DNA of 45,721 nt from Saprospiraceae bacterium (lineage in GTDB: Bacteria; Bacteroidota; Bacteroidia; Chitinophagales; Saprospiraceae). Below are positions 17,315 through 25,930 of the stretch, piece after piece. Each line of letters starts with the position of its first letter. Within the stretch, counting starts at the first letter, position 1. Under the pieces are notes generated by a model, which ran no database searches, was not told the DNA's origin, and saw nothing but the letters and a program-made list of their open reading frames with translations. The DNA is taken from assembly GCA_020628645.1 (NCBI GenBank), contig JAHDES010000046.1:3381-49101 (forward strand), given 5' to 3'. Both the position numbers and the translations under genes were made by a program.

Positions 17315-17446
17315 AAACCGACAAAAAATATTTTTGACAATATGACATTTCTTTTTAACCACGAATGCACGAATTTTTAGCGAATATTACTCGAATTTGT
17401 TTCTAAAGAATGTATTCATATTAGACTTTTAAAATTTTGTCGGTTT
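17315..17446. repeat. MITE-like element with 12-bp perfect terminal inverted repeats
   Basis: AAACCGACAAAA at 17315-17326 is the exact reverse complement of TTTTGTCGGTTT at 17435-17446. The 132-base interior is AT-rich and includes an ACCACGAATGCACGAAT stretch, a kind of string often repeated between bacterial genes. No ORF is present. It occupies most of the gap between the cupin gene and arcA. Confidence 0.7.
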
Positions 17447-17506
17447 AAGTAATTTAATTTGTTGAACAATGAAAAGTCCTACATGCCTGACCTAAGTTTC
17501 AAATCT

Positions 17507-18769
17507 TTACCCTCGTTCAATCGGGCAAGTCATACAGTGCGATCCCCCTCGTGCCCGTGATAGTTCATTGGAAGGTAAGGTGATAATAGTATTTTCTAAG
17601 GTGCTAGGGTCAAGTTTACCTTGTTTTACTTTTTTGAGAAAATCACGTGCATGAAGAATGGAATAGCCATGTTCTTTGAAAGCAATTTCAGTACGAGGAT
17701 TTCGATCATAGGTTAAGGCGACTCCTGGTTTCATGGCTACTAAATTGCAACCATCCGTCCATTGCTCCCGTTCTTGATAAGGCGATTCACCATTTCCACT
17801 AAGGATAAATTCCATATTGGGATTTATCTCACCCAAGAAGAAATCTTTTATAGAGTTGTATTCACGCATCACTCCTGTATGCGAGTACACTTGTACACTA
17901 GAATTGTTCCCTTCTACAATGATCGGTTTGAACGCAACTACATGATTTTTATTAATACGCGTAAATACGGTATCAATGTGCATGTAAGAACGATCATTTG
18001 GAATATTGACTTGTACCACGTTTTTGATCACTCCTTTTTTAAATAGCACCTCTTTTAAGGAGTGGATGGCATGCGAAGAAGTACGTTCACTACAACCAAT
18101 CAAAAGATAATCATGCTCAATAATCATCATGTCACCTCCTTCTACAGATACGCTTTCTCCTTTTCTGGATGGTGGAAATTTATCAATATGATTTAAATTA
18201 ATGAGTCGGTCATTTTCGCGGAGTTCCTTAAATATAGGATGCGCCCAAAGAATGAAGCGCGTCAAGAAATTCTCCCGAAAACGTGCCATTTTAGCTGCTT
18301 TTGTTACAATAACATGGTCATTTACTGTGACGGCAATATCTCTGGTAAAGATAAAATTTGGAATTGGATCGAATAAAATACGATCTTCTTTTTCGTAATA
18401 GCCTGTGATTAAGACTTTAGCTAAAACAGCAGGTTTTAATTGGTGTAATAGTGTTTTATACACTTGTGGCAATTCTTCATAATCCACAATTTTGTCGATC
18501 ATCTCCGTTTTAGCTTCCTCATCGTGATGCAAGGCTTCTCGAATTAATTGCTCGGTTTCGAGTACATTTTCGTCTCCTACAAATGCTTTGAGTACATTGG
18601 TAAAGATATCATGTTCTTCTTGCATTTGTGGTAAATACACAATATCATCAAATAATAATTCTTCTGCACGTTTAGGAGAAATGCGTGAAATACCTTCATC
18701 TGGGCGATGAACAATAACACGACGTAATGGATCAATCTCGGTACTTACACGTACATTTGCTGTGGACAT
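17507..18769 (-). CDS. arcA: arginine deiminase
   Basis: A 420-residue cytoplasmic enzyme hydrolysing arginine to citrulline and ammonia. Family motifs are clear: DPLRRVIVHRPDEGISR at the N-terminus, FTRDIAVTV near residue 145, SVEGGDMMII near 210, HIDTVF near 265, and the catalytic cysteine C412 in ARGGSHCMTCP close to the C-terminus. Length is normal. The usual partners of the arginine deiminase route (ornithine carbamoyltransferase, carbamate kinase, antiporter) are not adjacent, so here it may feed citrulline or ammonia into other metabolism or acid defence. A GNAT gene lies 34 bases upstream on the same strand. Confidence 0.93.
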   Translation of the reverse strand: MSTANVRVSTEIDPLRRVIVHRPDEGISRISPKRAEELLFDDIVYLPQMQEEHDIFTNVLKAFVGDENVLETEQLIREALHHDEEAKTEMIDKIVDYEELPQVYKTLLHQLKPAVLAKVLITGYYEKEDRILFDPIPNFIFTRDIAVTVNDHVIVTKAAKMARFRENFLTRFILWAHPIFKELRENDRLINLNHIDKFPPSRKGESVSVEGGDMMIIEHDYLLIGCSERTSSHAIHSLKEVLFKKGVIKNVVQVNIPNDRSYMHIDTVFTRINKNHVVAFKPIIVEGNNSSVQVYSHTGVMREYNSIKDFFLGEINPNMEFILSGNGESPYQEREQWTDGCNLVAMKPGVALTYDRNPRTEIAFKEHGYSILHARDFLKKVKQGKLDPSTLENTIITLPSNELSRARGGSHCMTCPIERG

Positions 18770-18803
18770 AAGTTTGGTTTTAGTTTGGCTGAAGTCAATA
18801 AAT

Positions 18804-19247
18804 TTATTTGCAGGCCCAAAAATAGTAATTATGTTCGGTATCTAGTTCAAAATTTGTTCTTGGATAGAGTTGATTTCCTATTGTATTATTTTTTTCTGTT
18901 TCTAAAGATAAACCGCAAGCTCCTATCTTTCGACAATAGGCTTTAGCAGCATCAATTAATTTAACGGAAATTCCTTTTCCACGATGCATTTTCGAAACAA
19001 ATAAATCGTTTAACAGCAAAAGTTCTTGCATTCTAGTAGAGGAAAAAAGTGGATATAATTGTACAAAACCAGCTAAGGTATTGTCCACTTCTGCTACAAA
19101 AATAGTAGAGTCGTTCTGATTAAGTCGTTTTGTTAAAAATTGTTTGGCTCTTGCGAGATCAGCATCTTTTCCATAAAAAACACGATACGCATCAAATAAT
19201 TGTGCTAATTCGTTGATATCAATAAGCGAAGCGGAACGAATCTCCAT
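18804..19247 (-). CDS. GNAT family N-acetyltransferase
   Basis: A 147-residue single-domain acetyltransferase with the acetyl-CoA binding segment LLLNDLFVSKMHRGKGISVKLID (motif A, R-G-K-G) and a C-terminal beta strand pair. It likely transfers an acetyl group from acetyl-CoA to an amine; the substrate is unknown. It precedes arcA by 34 bases on the same strand, so co-transcription is likely. It is divergent from the unknown gene starting at 19310. Confidence 0.88.
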   Translation of the reverse strand: MEIRSASLIDINELAQLFDAYRVFYGKDADLARAKQFLTKRLNQNDSTIFVAEVDNTLAGFVQLYPLFSSTRMQELLLLNDLFVSKMHRGKGISVKLIDAAKAYCRKIGACGLSLETEKNNTIGNQLYPRTNFELDTEHNYYFWACK

Positions 19248-19309
19248 CTTTATTTGGTTTGAAAATTGTATACAATAAAGAATAACAGTAGCGAAATTAA
19301 GAATTTGTT

Positions 19310-20170
19310 ATGCAAAAATTACAATTTACAATAGGTCGTACCACAAAAACGCAATTTGATAGAGAGATGGTCGCCAAGATTTATGCGGGTTTGGATATTT
19401 TCAAACGCATATTAAACCATCCATTATTAGATGAAAAAATGCTCAATTTTGGATGGCATGATGAAGAGAATAATTATTATCATCGCTTTCATTTGAGTAA
19501 TGGTTTATCCAATTGGCAAGTCTTGAATCGTTTAAGAAATGCAGCTTCTATTTTGGGAGAAGATGTAAACGGAACAACAATTACATTGGCTATTTTACCT
19601 TGTGATAATCGTAAAGATATTCAAGTATATCAAAATTTGCGTGTTGCTCCGATTTGGTTAAACATGGGTTATCTAAAGAATGAATGGTATACTCCTGTAC
19701 ACGTAGCAAGTTGTATTGCTCATGAATTTTGTATCAATCTTGGATTTGAAACGCATGTAAATGCACGCCTAGCAAATTATTCTACTTTTACAGTACCTTA
19801 TCAATTGGGAATGCTAGTAAAAGAAATTGCGTCCTCTTGGAAAATGCAGATTACAGATATTCGTGCGAGTTTCGATTTTATTCAAAATTCAGCATATGAT
19901 TATTTTCCATGTAGTACTTTATTTTCTATTCGTCAAACAAATTCAAAGCAAAATCAATATTTCGTTTTAAATGAGTTATTGGATAAAACGATGGCAGAAA
20001 TCACCCATTTAGAAGATTTAGGAAATTTGATGAATGATGATGAATTGATACGTATGGAAGCTTTGCGAGATTGTGAAAAGAAGCTGCTGGAAATTAAATC
20101 TATCCTTCAAAACTCTTCCTTAGATGGCTCAGAAAATTATATTAGTGCGCAGCATTTAGTTTTTGAATAA
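19310..20170 (+). CDS. conserved-looking protein of unknown function
   Basis: A 286-residue protein that I do not recognise. It has no signal peptide or membrane helix. The N-terminal part is beta-rich (LQFTIGRTTKTQFDREM), the middle contains an AHEFCINLGF helix that resembles half of a metalloprotease helix but lacks the second His of HExxH, and the C-terminal 60 residues are helical and charged (THLEDLGNLMNDDELIRMEA). The gene ends at a strong bidirectional terminator and stands alone. Coding status is supported by length, uniform composition and a clean start. Confidence 0.7.
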   Translation: MQKLQFTIGRTTKTQFDREMVAKIYAGLDIFKRILNHPLLDEKMLNFGWHDEENNYYHRFHLSNGLSNWQVLNRLRNAASILGEDVNGTTITLAILPCDNRKDIQVYQNLRVAPIWLNMGYLKNEWYTPVHVASCIAHEFCINLGFETHVNARLANYSTFTVPYQLGMLVKEIASSWKMQITDIRASFDFIQNSAYDYFPCSTLFSIRQTNSKQNQYFVLNELLDKTMAEITHLEDLGNLMNDDELIRMEALRDCEKKLLEIKSILQNSSLDGSENYISAQHLVFE

Positions 20171-20187
20171 GGGTTATAATCCCAAAC

Positions 20188-20229
20188 AAAAAAAGCCGAT
20201 TGTTGAAGTAACAACAATCGGCTTTTTTT
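20188..20229. terminator. bidirectional rho-independent terminator
   Basis: A perfect long stem: AAAAAAAGCCGATTGTTG (20188-20205) against CAACAATCGGCTTTTTTT (20212-20229), with a 6-base loop. A-runs on one side and T-runs on the other make it work in both directions. It sits between the convergent unknown gene and the aquaporin gene. Confidence 0.95.
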
Positions 20230-20243
20230 TAAAAATATAGTAA

Positions 20244-20882
20244 TTAATCTCTATCGCCATAAACAAATTTGAACGCAAATGCTGCCAAAACAGCCGCTGC
20301 AATTTGTCCTACTAAGAAAGCTCCAATATTAGCTACACCAGACATTCCTGCTGTGATCACTCCTGCTGCTACTGCTGGATTGAATGCACCACCAGAAACC
20401 GCGCCTAAACCATAAGCACAAGCCGTTACAGTCAAACCAATCGCTAATCCATAATAAGAATTGCCACTTGTACTTTTAGTGGTAGCTGTATTTAATACCA
20501 CCCAAACCAAAGCAAATGTGCCTAAAAATTCAGCCAACATACCAGGTACGAATGAAAATGTTCCAGCAGTTGCAGGCATAGATGCACCGGCAATATTTAA
20601 TACTAAATACTCACCAACCAAAGCTGCTAAAACAGCTCCAACGAGTTGAGCTACAATATACATAGGTGCTTCGGACCAAGAACATGCGCCACGTAAGCAA
20701 ACCCCCACAGTTACAGCTGGGTTGTAATGTGCGCCAGAAATGTGTCCGCCAGCATACACCATGACCATCAATACAGCACCGATTGCTAAAGGAGCCATTG
20801 CGCCAGCTCCACCATTTACAGTAACTACGATGGTTAATACTAAGAAAAATGTCCCGATAAATTCAGTTAGGTACTTTTTCAT
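20244..20882 (-). CDS. aquaporin / MIP family channel
   Basis: A 212-residue inner-membrane channel with the six-helix, two half-helix architecture and both NPA motifs: HYNPAVTVG in the first half and AFNPAVAAG in the second. The second NPA is followed by Val and not by the usual Arg of the selectivity filter, so pore specificity may differ from AqpZ-like water channels. Length is slightly short for the family but both halves are complete. It likely passes water or a small neutral solute. The gene is divergent from dapB, with a 393-base gap. Confidence 0.9.
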   Translation of the reverse strand: MKKYLTEFIGTFFLVLTIVVTVNGGAGAMAPLAIGAVLMVMVYAGGHISGAHYNPAVTVGVCLRGACSWSEAPMYIVAQLVGAVLAALVGEYLVLNIAGASMPATAGTFSFVPGMLAEFLGTFALVWVVLNTATTKSTSGNSYYGLAIGLTVTACAYGLGAVSGGAFNPAVAAGVITAGMSGVANIGAFLVGQIAAAVLAAFAFKFVYGDRD

Positions 20883-21039
20883 GTGTCTTTCGTTTTAATT
20901 TTAAAAAAGTAATGTTTGTTAGAAAATAATGTGCCGTCTGAAAAGACGCTATTTATATAAAATAAGAATATCCTATGATATAGATAATAAGGGACTACAA
21001 TGTTGGAAAGTAAAAAAGAATGAGATGTTTTTCTTTTTC

Positions 21040-21072
21040 TTGTGCTAAATATAAAAACAAAAATTAACTTTG
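21040..21072 (+). promoter_or_regulatory. candidate Bacteroidota promoter upstream of dapB
   Basis: TAACTTTG at 21065-21072 matches the Bacteroidota -7 consensus TAnnTTTG exactly. A TTG at 21040-21042 lies 22 bases upstream as a possible -33 element. If used, it would give dapB a leader of about 200 bases that includes the 21103-21132 hairpin. Confidence 0.45.
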
Positions 21073-21102
21073 TGCTTGTTCCTCTGTAAAAAGTGCTGAA
21101 AA

Positions 21103-21132
21103 GATACCCTTCTAGAAATCTAAAAGGGTATC
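21103..21132 (+). promoter_or_regulatory. leader hairpin upstream of dapB
   Basis: GATACCCTT (21103-21111) pairs with AAGGGTATC (21124-21132) around a loop that itself contains CTAGA. It is not followed by a T-run, so it is not a standard terminator. It lies about 30 bases downstream of the candidate start site and could be a 5'-leader structure or an operator. Confidence 0.4.
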
Positions 21133-21275
21133 CTGAAAATTGAGAAGGTATTCAAGCCTAAGTTTATAAAAAATAAACTTAATTACTTTAAGACGGTCTT
21201 CTTTAATATAAGTCACAAATCAGAGGAACTTTTTTATTTTTTTCTTTTCTTGTTTATTTCACTTGTAGAATTACT

Positions 21276-21992
21276 ATGAAAATTGCAATCATTGGCTATG
21301 GAAAAATGGGTAAAACGATAGAACATCTAGCCCTTGAACAAGGACATGAAATTGTACTGAAAATCGATGCTGGAAACCGAAATCAGTTAACCGCTAGTGC
21401 AATAGAACAAGCCGATGTAGCCATTGAATTTACACAGCCTGATACAGCCTTCCATAATATCAAGTTTTGTCTAGAACATCAGACACCGATTGTTTCTGGC
21501 ACAACGGCTTGGTTGGAACAAATGGATGAAGTACAGAAAATTTGTTTGGCGCAAAAAGGAGCATTTTTCTATGCTTCTAATTATAGCGTAGGGGTAAATA
21601 TCTTTTTTGCGATTAATCGTAAATTGGCTCAAATGATGAATTCCCATGCTCAATATAATATTGAAATGGAAGAAATTCATCATACCCAAAAACTAGATGC
21701 TCCAAGTGGAACTGCTATTTCATTGGCTGAAGGAATTCTTGACGAGGTAGATCGTAAAAAGCAATGGACGAATGAACTATCATCCAATGCTAATGACTTA
21801 GCTATCGTCTCAAAACGGATAGATAAAGTTCCAGGGACACATCAAATAGCCTATAACTCTAGTGTTGATACAATTGAAATTACTCATATTGCCCATTCTA
21901 GAGAAGGTTTTGCTAGAGGAGCATTATTAGCCGCCGAATGGTTGATAGGAAAAGAAGGCTGTTTTGGAATGAAAGACCTCTTAGGGTTTTAA
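21276..21992 (+). CDS. dapB: 4-hydroxy-tetrahydrodipicolinate reductase
   Basis: A 238-residue cytoplasmic enzyme of the lysine and meso-diaminopimelate pathway, reducing the dihydrodipicolinate-type intermediate with NAD(P)H. The dinucleotide-binding glycine motif IGYGKMG is at residues 5-11. The family signature EEIHHTQKLDAPSGTA carries the catalytic His pair and Lys. It is shorter than the E. coli enzyme (about 270), as is common for Bacteroidota. No other dap genes are near. It is followed at 109 bases by an unrelated EEP-family gene on the same strand. Confidence 0.95.
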   Translation: MKIAIIGYGKMGKTIEHLALEQGHEIVLKIDAGNRNQLTASAIEQADVAIEFTQPDTAFHNIKFCLEHQTPIVSGTTAWLEQMDEVQKICLAQKGAFFYASNYSVGVNIFFAINRKLAQMMNSHAQYNIEMEEIHHTQKLDAPSGTAISLAEGILDEVDRKKQWTNELSSNANDLAIVSKRIDKVPGTHQIAYNSSVDTIEITHIAHSREGFARGALLAAEWLIGKEGCFGMKDLLGF

Positions 21993-22101
21993 GAGTTCGT
22001 TAAAAGACCAAATTATCAATCAATTTTAATATCTTAATAAACAGATTCACTAAACACTTTTTAATAGAACATATTACCTAATCAATTTTCACATACACAC
22101 T

Positions 22102-23199
22102 ATGCGATCTTTTATCCGACTCTTTTTCAAGACCTTTGCAGTTTTGTTTTTGATGCTAATGCTGTACATTTTTATTATTCTTACTGTAGGTACATGTAAT
22201 GATTTTCAGCCTCCTCAGCAAATGGATCAAGCTTCCATACAAGCATCTTCACAAACTATTCTTGAAGATAGTATTTTTACTTTTACTAGTTGGAATGTAG
22301 GTTATGGTGGCTTAGGGCACAATATGGGATTCTTCTTTGATGCTGTAACAGAATATCATTCAGAAGGATATTTGGTGAGAGATACAGAAGAAGCTGTCAA
22401 TTTTAATATTCAAGGTGCATTGGATTATTTATCTCAAACTAATCATGATTTCTATTTATTTCAGGAAGTTGATGTCAATTCAAAAAGAAGTTATTACATC
22501 AATCAATTAGAAAAATATGCAGCGATAAAAAAAGATTTTGCGACTTATCTTGCTGTAAACTTTGATGTGGCTTATAGTCCTATTCCATTATTAGAACCTT
22601 GGAAATCTTATGGTAAATGCTATGGTGGATTGGGTACACTGAGCCGTTTTCAACCTAAAGAAGCGAAACGACTTCAATTACCGGGATCGTTTGACTGGCC
22701 CGATCGCATTTTTCATTTAGATCGATGTATTGGACTTCTTCGGTATCCTTTAACAAGTGGGAAAGAATTGGTTGTTTTAAATATTCATAATTCTGCTTAT
22801 GATAAAGGTGGTTTTATCAAAAAACAACAAATCAAATATTTTAAAGATTTAATTTTAAAAGAGTATACAAAAGGAAATTATGTAATAGCAGGAGGCGATT
22901 GGAATCAATGTCCACCTGATTTCGCTTTTGACACCCTAATGCCTGGTGAATCTGCAGGTTATACTCAAATCAATATTAAAAAAGATTTACTTCCTACCAA
23001 TTGGCGATGGATTTATGATCCTTCCACGGCTACTAATCGAAAAACTTCTGAACCGTATAATCGAAAGACTACCTTTAAAACGGTAATTGATTTCTTTTTA
23101 GTTTCTCCCAATGTTGAAGTATTGGAAGTAAAAGGCGTAGATCAAGATTTCCAATTCTCCGATCATCAACCTGTAGAAATGAAGGTAAAGCTGCAATAA
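22102..23199 (+). CDS. membrane-anchored endonuclease/exonuclease/phosphatase family protein
   Basis: A 365-residue protein with an N-terminal membrane helix (about 6-32) and an extracytoplasmic catalytic domain of the EEP superfamily (DNase I, AP endonuclease, sphingomyelinase fold). Visible motifs are SWNVGYGGLG at the first strand, FQEVDVNS with the metal-binding Glu, AGGDWNQCP (Asp and Asn), and the closing SDHQPVEMKV with Asp-His. It probably cleaves phosphodiester or phosphate bonds outside the cytoplasm; the substrate is unknown. It is followed by a clear terminator. Confidence 0.85.
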   Translation: MRSFIRLFFKTFAVLFLMLMLYIFIILTVGTCNDFQPPQQMDQASIQASSQTILEDSIFTFTSWNVGYGGLGHNMGFFFDAVTEYHSEGYLVRDTEEAVNFNIQGALDYLSQTNHDFYLFQEVDVNSKRSYYINQLEKYAAIKKDFATYLAVNFDVAYSPIPLLEPWKSYGKCYGGLGTLSRFQPKEAKRLQLPGSFDWPDRIFHLDRCIGLLRYPLTSGKELVVLNIHNSAYDKGGFIKKQQIKYFKDLILKEYTKGNYVIAGGDWNQCPPDFAFDTLMPGESAGYTQINIKKDLLPTNWRWIYDPSTATNRKTSEPYNRKTTFKTVIDFFLVSPNVEVLEVKGVDQDFQFSDHQPVEMKVKLQ

Positions 23200-23234
23200 A
23201 AAAGCGTATAAATTCATCAGACTTATACGCTTTT
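23200..23234. terminator. bidirectional terminator between EEP gene and histidine kinase gene
   Basis: AAAAGCGTATAA (23200-23211) pairs perfectly with TTATACGCTTTT (23223-23234) around an 11-base loop, starting directly at the stop of the EEP gene. T and A runs flank it on both sides. The two neighbours are convergent, so it likely serves both. Confidence 0.85.
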
Positions 23235-23255
23235 AAATTAATTTATTAGGGTGAA

Positions 23256-25829
23256 CTAGGAAGCTGTCTGCGTTTTTTGTTGCTCAACGCAAGTTGTAAT
23301 TTTTTCTAATAAGTCTTCTGGCCCAAATGGCTTACCCACATGATCATTCATGCCAAATAATTTAGCTTTTTCCGTCTCAGATAAAAATGCAGATGCAGTA
23401 AGCGCGATAATTGGAATATTCGCTTTCTTTGTATCTTGCATGGCACGGATTTGAGCAGTTGCTTTGTATCCATCCATGACAGGCATTTGAATATCCATTA
23501 AAATTAAATCGAAATCTGAGTTGTTGACTTCTTTTAATGCTTCTTGTCCATTATCAGCAGTGACCACATGCATCCCTAATTTTTTCAACATTTTTGCTAC
23601 CACTAATTGATTGATACGATTGTCTTCCACAATCAAAATACGATAACCATTGAAGTTTTCTGGTTCAACTGTTTTTTGCTCAACGACCTGAGTTTGTTGT
23701 GCCGTTTGTTTACAAGGAATATAAATCGTAAACATGGTACCTTTTCCAATGGCAGTATCTACTTCTAGCTTGCCATTTTGTAAATCCACCAAACGTTTAG
23801 TAATTGCTAATGCTAGACTAGAACGTTCATAACCTTCAAAAATATCCGTATTTTGCTCATCAAATTGACGGAACATTTTCTCTAATTTTGCTCTGGAAAG
23901 TCCCGTACCTGTATCTGAAACTACAATTTTCAGAACAGCTTCTTTGGTATTATATTCATCTAAATAGACATTCAAACTTACTAAGCCTTCTTCGGTACTT
24001 TGCATCGCATTCGTCACCAAATTATTGAGAATTTGATTAAGACGTGCAGGATCACCAATTAAACGATCAGGAATACGCTCATCAAATTGATAACTTAGTG
24101 AGACTCCTTTGTCTTCAATGGGTCGTTGGAAACGATGAGAAATTTCATCAAAGATTTTCTTAGGTTCAAACTCTCGACTTTCTAGGGTTAACTTCCCTGC
24201 TTCAATTTTAGAGAAATCTAGAATGTCATTGATAAAAACCGTCAAATTATTAGCAGCAAATTGAAGCGTACGTAAGGATTCAGTCTGATCTTTACGGGGT
24301 TTATCTTCAAGTAATAAATGCGTCATTCCCACAATTGCATTCATTGGTGTACGCATTTCATGACTCATGGTAGCAATAAAACTATCCCTTGCAAAAGAAG
24401 ATTTTTCGATAGATTCGCGCTCTGCCATTTCATCTACTAACTTAGAATTGAGAATGTCTAAACTGACATTTTTCTCTTCTAATTCTGCATTTTTCTTGTC
24501 GATTTCATTTTTCTGGCGTTGAATTTCTTCATTTTTCGCCATTAATAACTCATTATCTTGTTTTTTTCGCCTATAGCTAGTGTACAAATTCAAGGCTAGT
24601 AACCCAATCAAACCAATCAATGCCAAAAGGAAGATTCGAATTCTATTAGCAGAAGCTTGTTCGAGTTCTAATTTTTCAATTTGTTGTTGTTTTTCTTTTG
24701 CAGCAAATTCAGATTCATACTTTGTATTTAATTCTACTAATGCTTTTGCTTTTTCTTGACTATAAAAATCATCTTTAGTTGTAGCATAAGCGGTATGATT
24801 TTGATAAGCTTTTTTATATTCTCCTAAATTAGAATATGCACCTGCGATAGCTTTATAAATTTCATGAATACTAGGATCACCACTCAATTCCTGTAGCAAG
24901 TCGGTACTTTTCTCCAAATTAAGACTTGCCTTTTTCTCTTTTTCTAATTCTGTATAGATTAATCCGAGGTTTTTGTAGGTCTCTGCTAATCCTAATTTAT
25001 CTTTTAGTTCTTTTCGTATACTTTTGGCTACATTATTAGCTTCTATTGCCTCATCATAAGATTGTTGCGACTGATAAATCATCGCGATGTTATTATAATC
25101 GTTGGCAATTTGAGGTAAATCTTCAATAGAACTATTTAAATCTAAAGACATATTATGATAAACTAATGCGCCTTCATAATCTCCAAGATCACTAACGATT
25201 CGTCCTAAAAAAGAAGCCATACTAGCTGCGCCTTTAAAATCTTCCAATTGAATTTTCAGATCAAGAGCACGTTTATAATGATTTTTTGCCTTCCCGTAAA
25301 GTTTCTTTTGTAAATAAGCATCACCTAAATTTTGGTGCGTCATAGAAGCGCCTTTAAAATCTTGTGTACTTTCGCGTGTTTGTAAGGCTAGGTTAAGGTT
25401 TTCAACTGCATTATCCACTTCACCTTGTAGCAAAAACACCTTACCAATATTATTTTTTGATGCAGCGATCCCTTTTGGATCGTCAAGCTCATTTCTGATT
25501 TTTAATGCCTTTACAAAAGAGCGCATGGCATTGGTATAATCAAATTTTTCTTGAAAAAGAAGTCCTTCCACATCCATTGCACCTGCTAAACCTTTTTGAT
25601 AAGAAAGCTGCTCGGCAAGTTGGTGGGCTTCATTAGCTGATTGATTTGCTTTCTCTAATTGATTATTTTCGAGATAAGCCATAGAAAGTGAATTCAAAGC
25701 ATCTACTTTTGCTTCTTTAGTACTTTGTTGTACGGCTTGTTGAAGCATTGTAAGCGATGAAGCTTGTTCGGCAAAAAGAGAAAGGGAATAAAAAAGTAGA
25801 AATACGAAAGTATAAAGTGAAATCCTCAT
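23256..25829 (-). CDS. TPR-containing hybrid sensor histidine kinase
   Basis: Start set at the ATG at 25827-25829 (MRISLYTFVFLL), giving a proper signal peptide; the longer frame begins with GTG. Order: signal peptide, six or so periplasmic TPR repeats (about 30-370), a membrane helix (FLLALIGLIGLLALNLY), a coiled coil, HisKA with the phospho-acceptor His in SHEMRTPMNAIVG (about residue 490), HATPase with N box (DPARLNQILNNLVTNA) and G1 box (VSDTGTGL), and a C-terminal receiver with phospho-acceptor Asp in LILMDIQMPVMDGY (about 779). The G2 box, normally G-x-G-L-G-L, reads R-S-S-L-A-L, which may weaken ATP binding. No HPt or response regulator gene is next to it. Confidence 0.92.
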   Translation of the reverse strand: MRISLYTFVFLLFYSLSLFAEQASSLTMLQQAVQQSTKEAKVDALNSLSMAYLENNQLEKANQSANEAHQLAEQLSYQKGLAGAMDVEGLLFQEKFDYTNAMRSFVKALKIRNELDDPKGIAASKNNIGKVFLLQGEVDNAVENLNLALQTRESTQDFKGASMTHQNLGDAYLQKKLYGKAKNHYKRALDLKIQLEDFKGAASMASFLGRIVSDLGDYEGALVYHNMSLDLNSSIEDLPQIANDYNNIAMIYQSQQSYDEAIEANNVAKSIRKELKDKLGLAETYKNLGLIYTELEKEKKASLNLEKSTDLLQELSGDPSIHEIYKAIAGAYSNLGEYKKAYQNHTAYATTKDDFYSQEKAKALVELNTKYESEFAAKEKQQQIEKLELEQASANRIRIFLLALIGLIGLLALNLYTSYRRKKQDNELLMAKNEEIQRQKNEIDKKNAELEEKNVSLDILNSKLVDEMAERESIEKSSFARDSFIATMSHEMRTPMNAIVGMTHLLLEDKPRKDQTESLRTLQFAANNLTVFINDILDFSKIEAGKLTLESREFEPKKIFDEISHRFQRPIEDKGVSLSYQFDERIPDRLIGDPARLNQILNNLVTNAMQSTEEGLVSLNVYLDEYNTKEAVLKIVVSDTGTGLSRAKLEKMFRQFDEQNTDIFEGYERSSLALAITKRLVDLQNGKLEVDTAIGKGTMFTIYIPCKQTAQQTQVVEQKTVEPENFNGYRILIVEDNRINQLVVAKMLKKLGMHVVTADNGQEALKEVNNSDFDLILMDIQMPVMDGYKATAQIRAMQDTKKANIPIIALTASAFLSETEKAKLFGMNDHVGKPFGPEDLLEKITTCVEQQKTQTAS

Positions 25830-25930
25830 AGAGATGATTTTAAGTTTAAGCACTGCTTAAAAGACATAAAATAATATCTATGAAAATGCAAATATGATGC
25901 CGATTGTAGCAACAATTCAATACGAATAGC

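Larger units (their letters stand above)
20883..21275. other. 393-base gap between aquaporin and dapB
   Basis: This divergent intergenic region contains a small hairpin CGTCTGAAAAGACG (about 20936-20949), a good plus-strand -7 box at 21065 and a 9-bp stem hairpin at 21103-21132, both listed separately. The remainder is AT-rich with poly-T runs. No ORF worth listing was found. Confidence 0.5.

Noticed and set aside
16926-18769. Cupin plus arcA as an arginine deiminase operon
   Set aside because: A palindromic element separates them, and no carbamoyltransferase, carbamate kinase or antiporter gene is nearby.
19700-19750. AHEFC helix in the unknown 19310 protein as a zinc-protease motif
   Set aside because: The second His of HExxH is absent, so no metallopeptidase call is justified.
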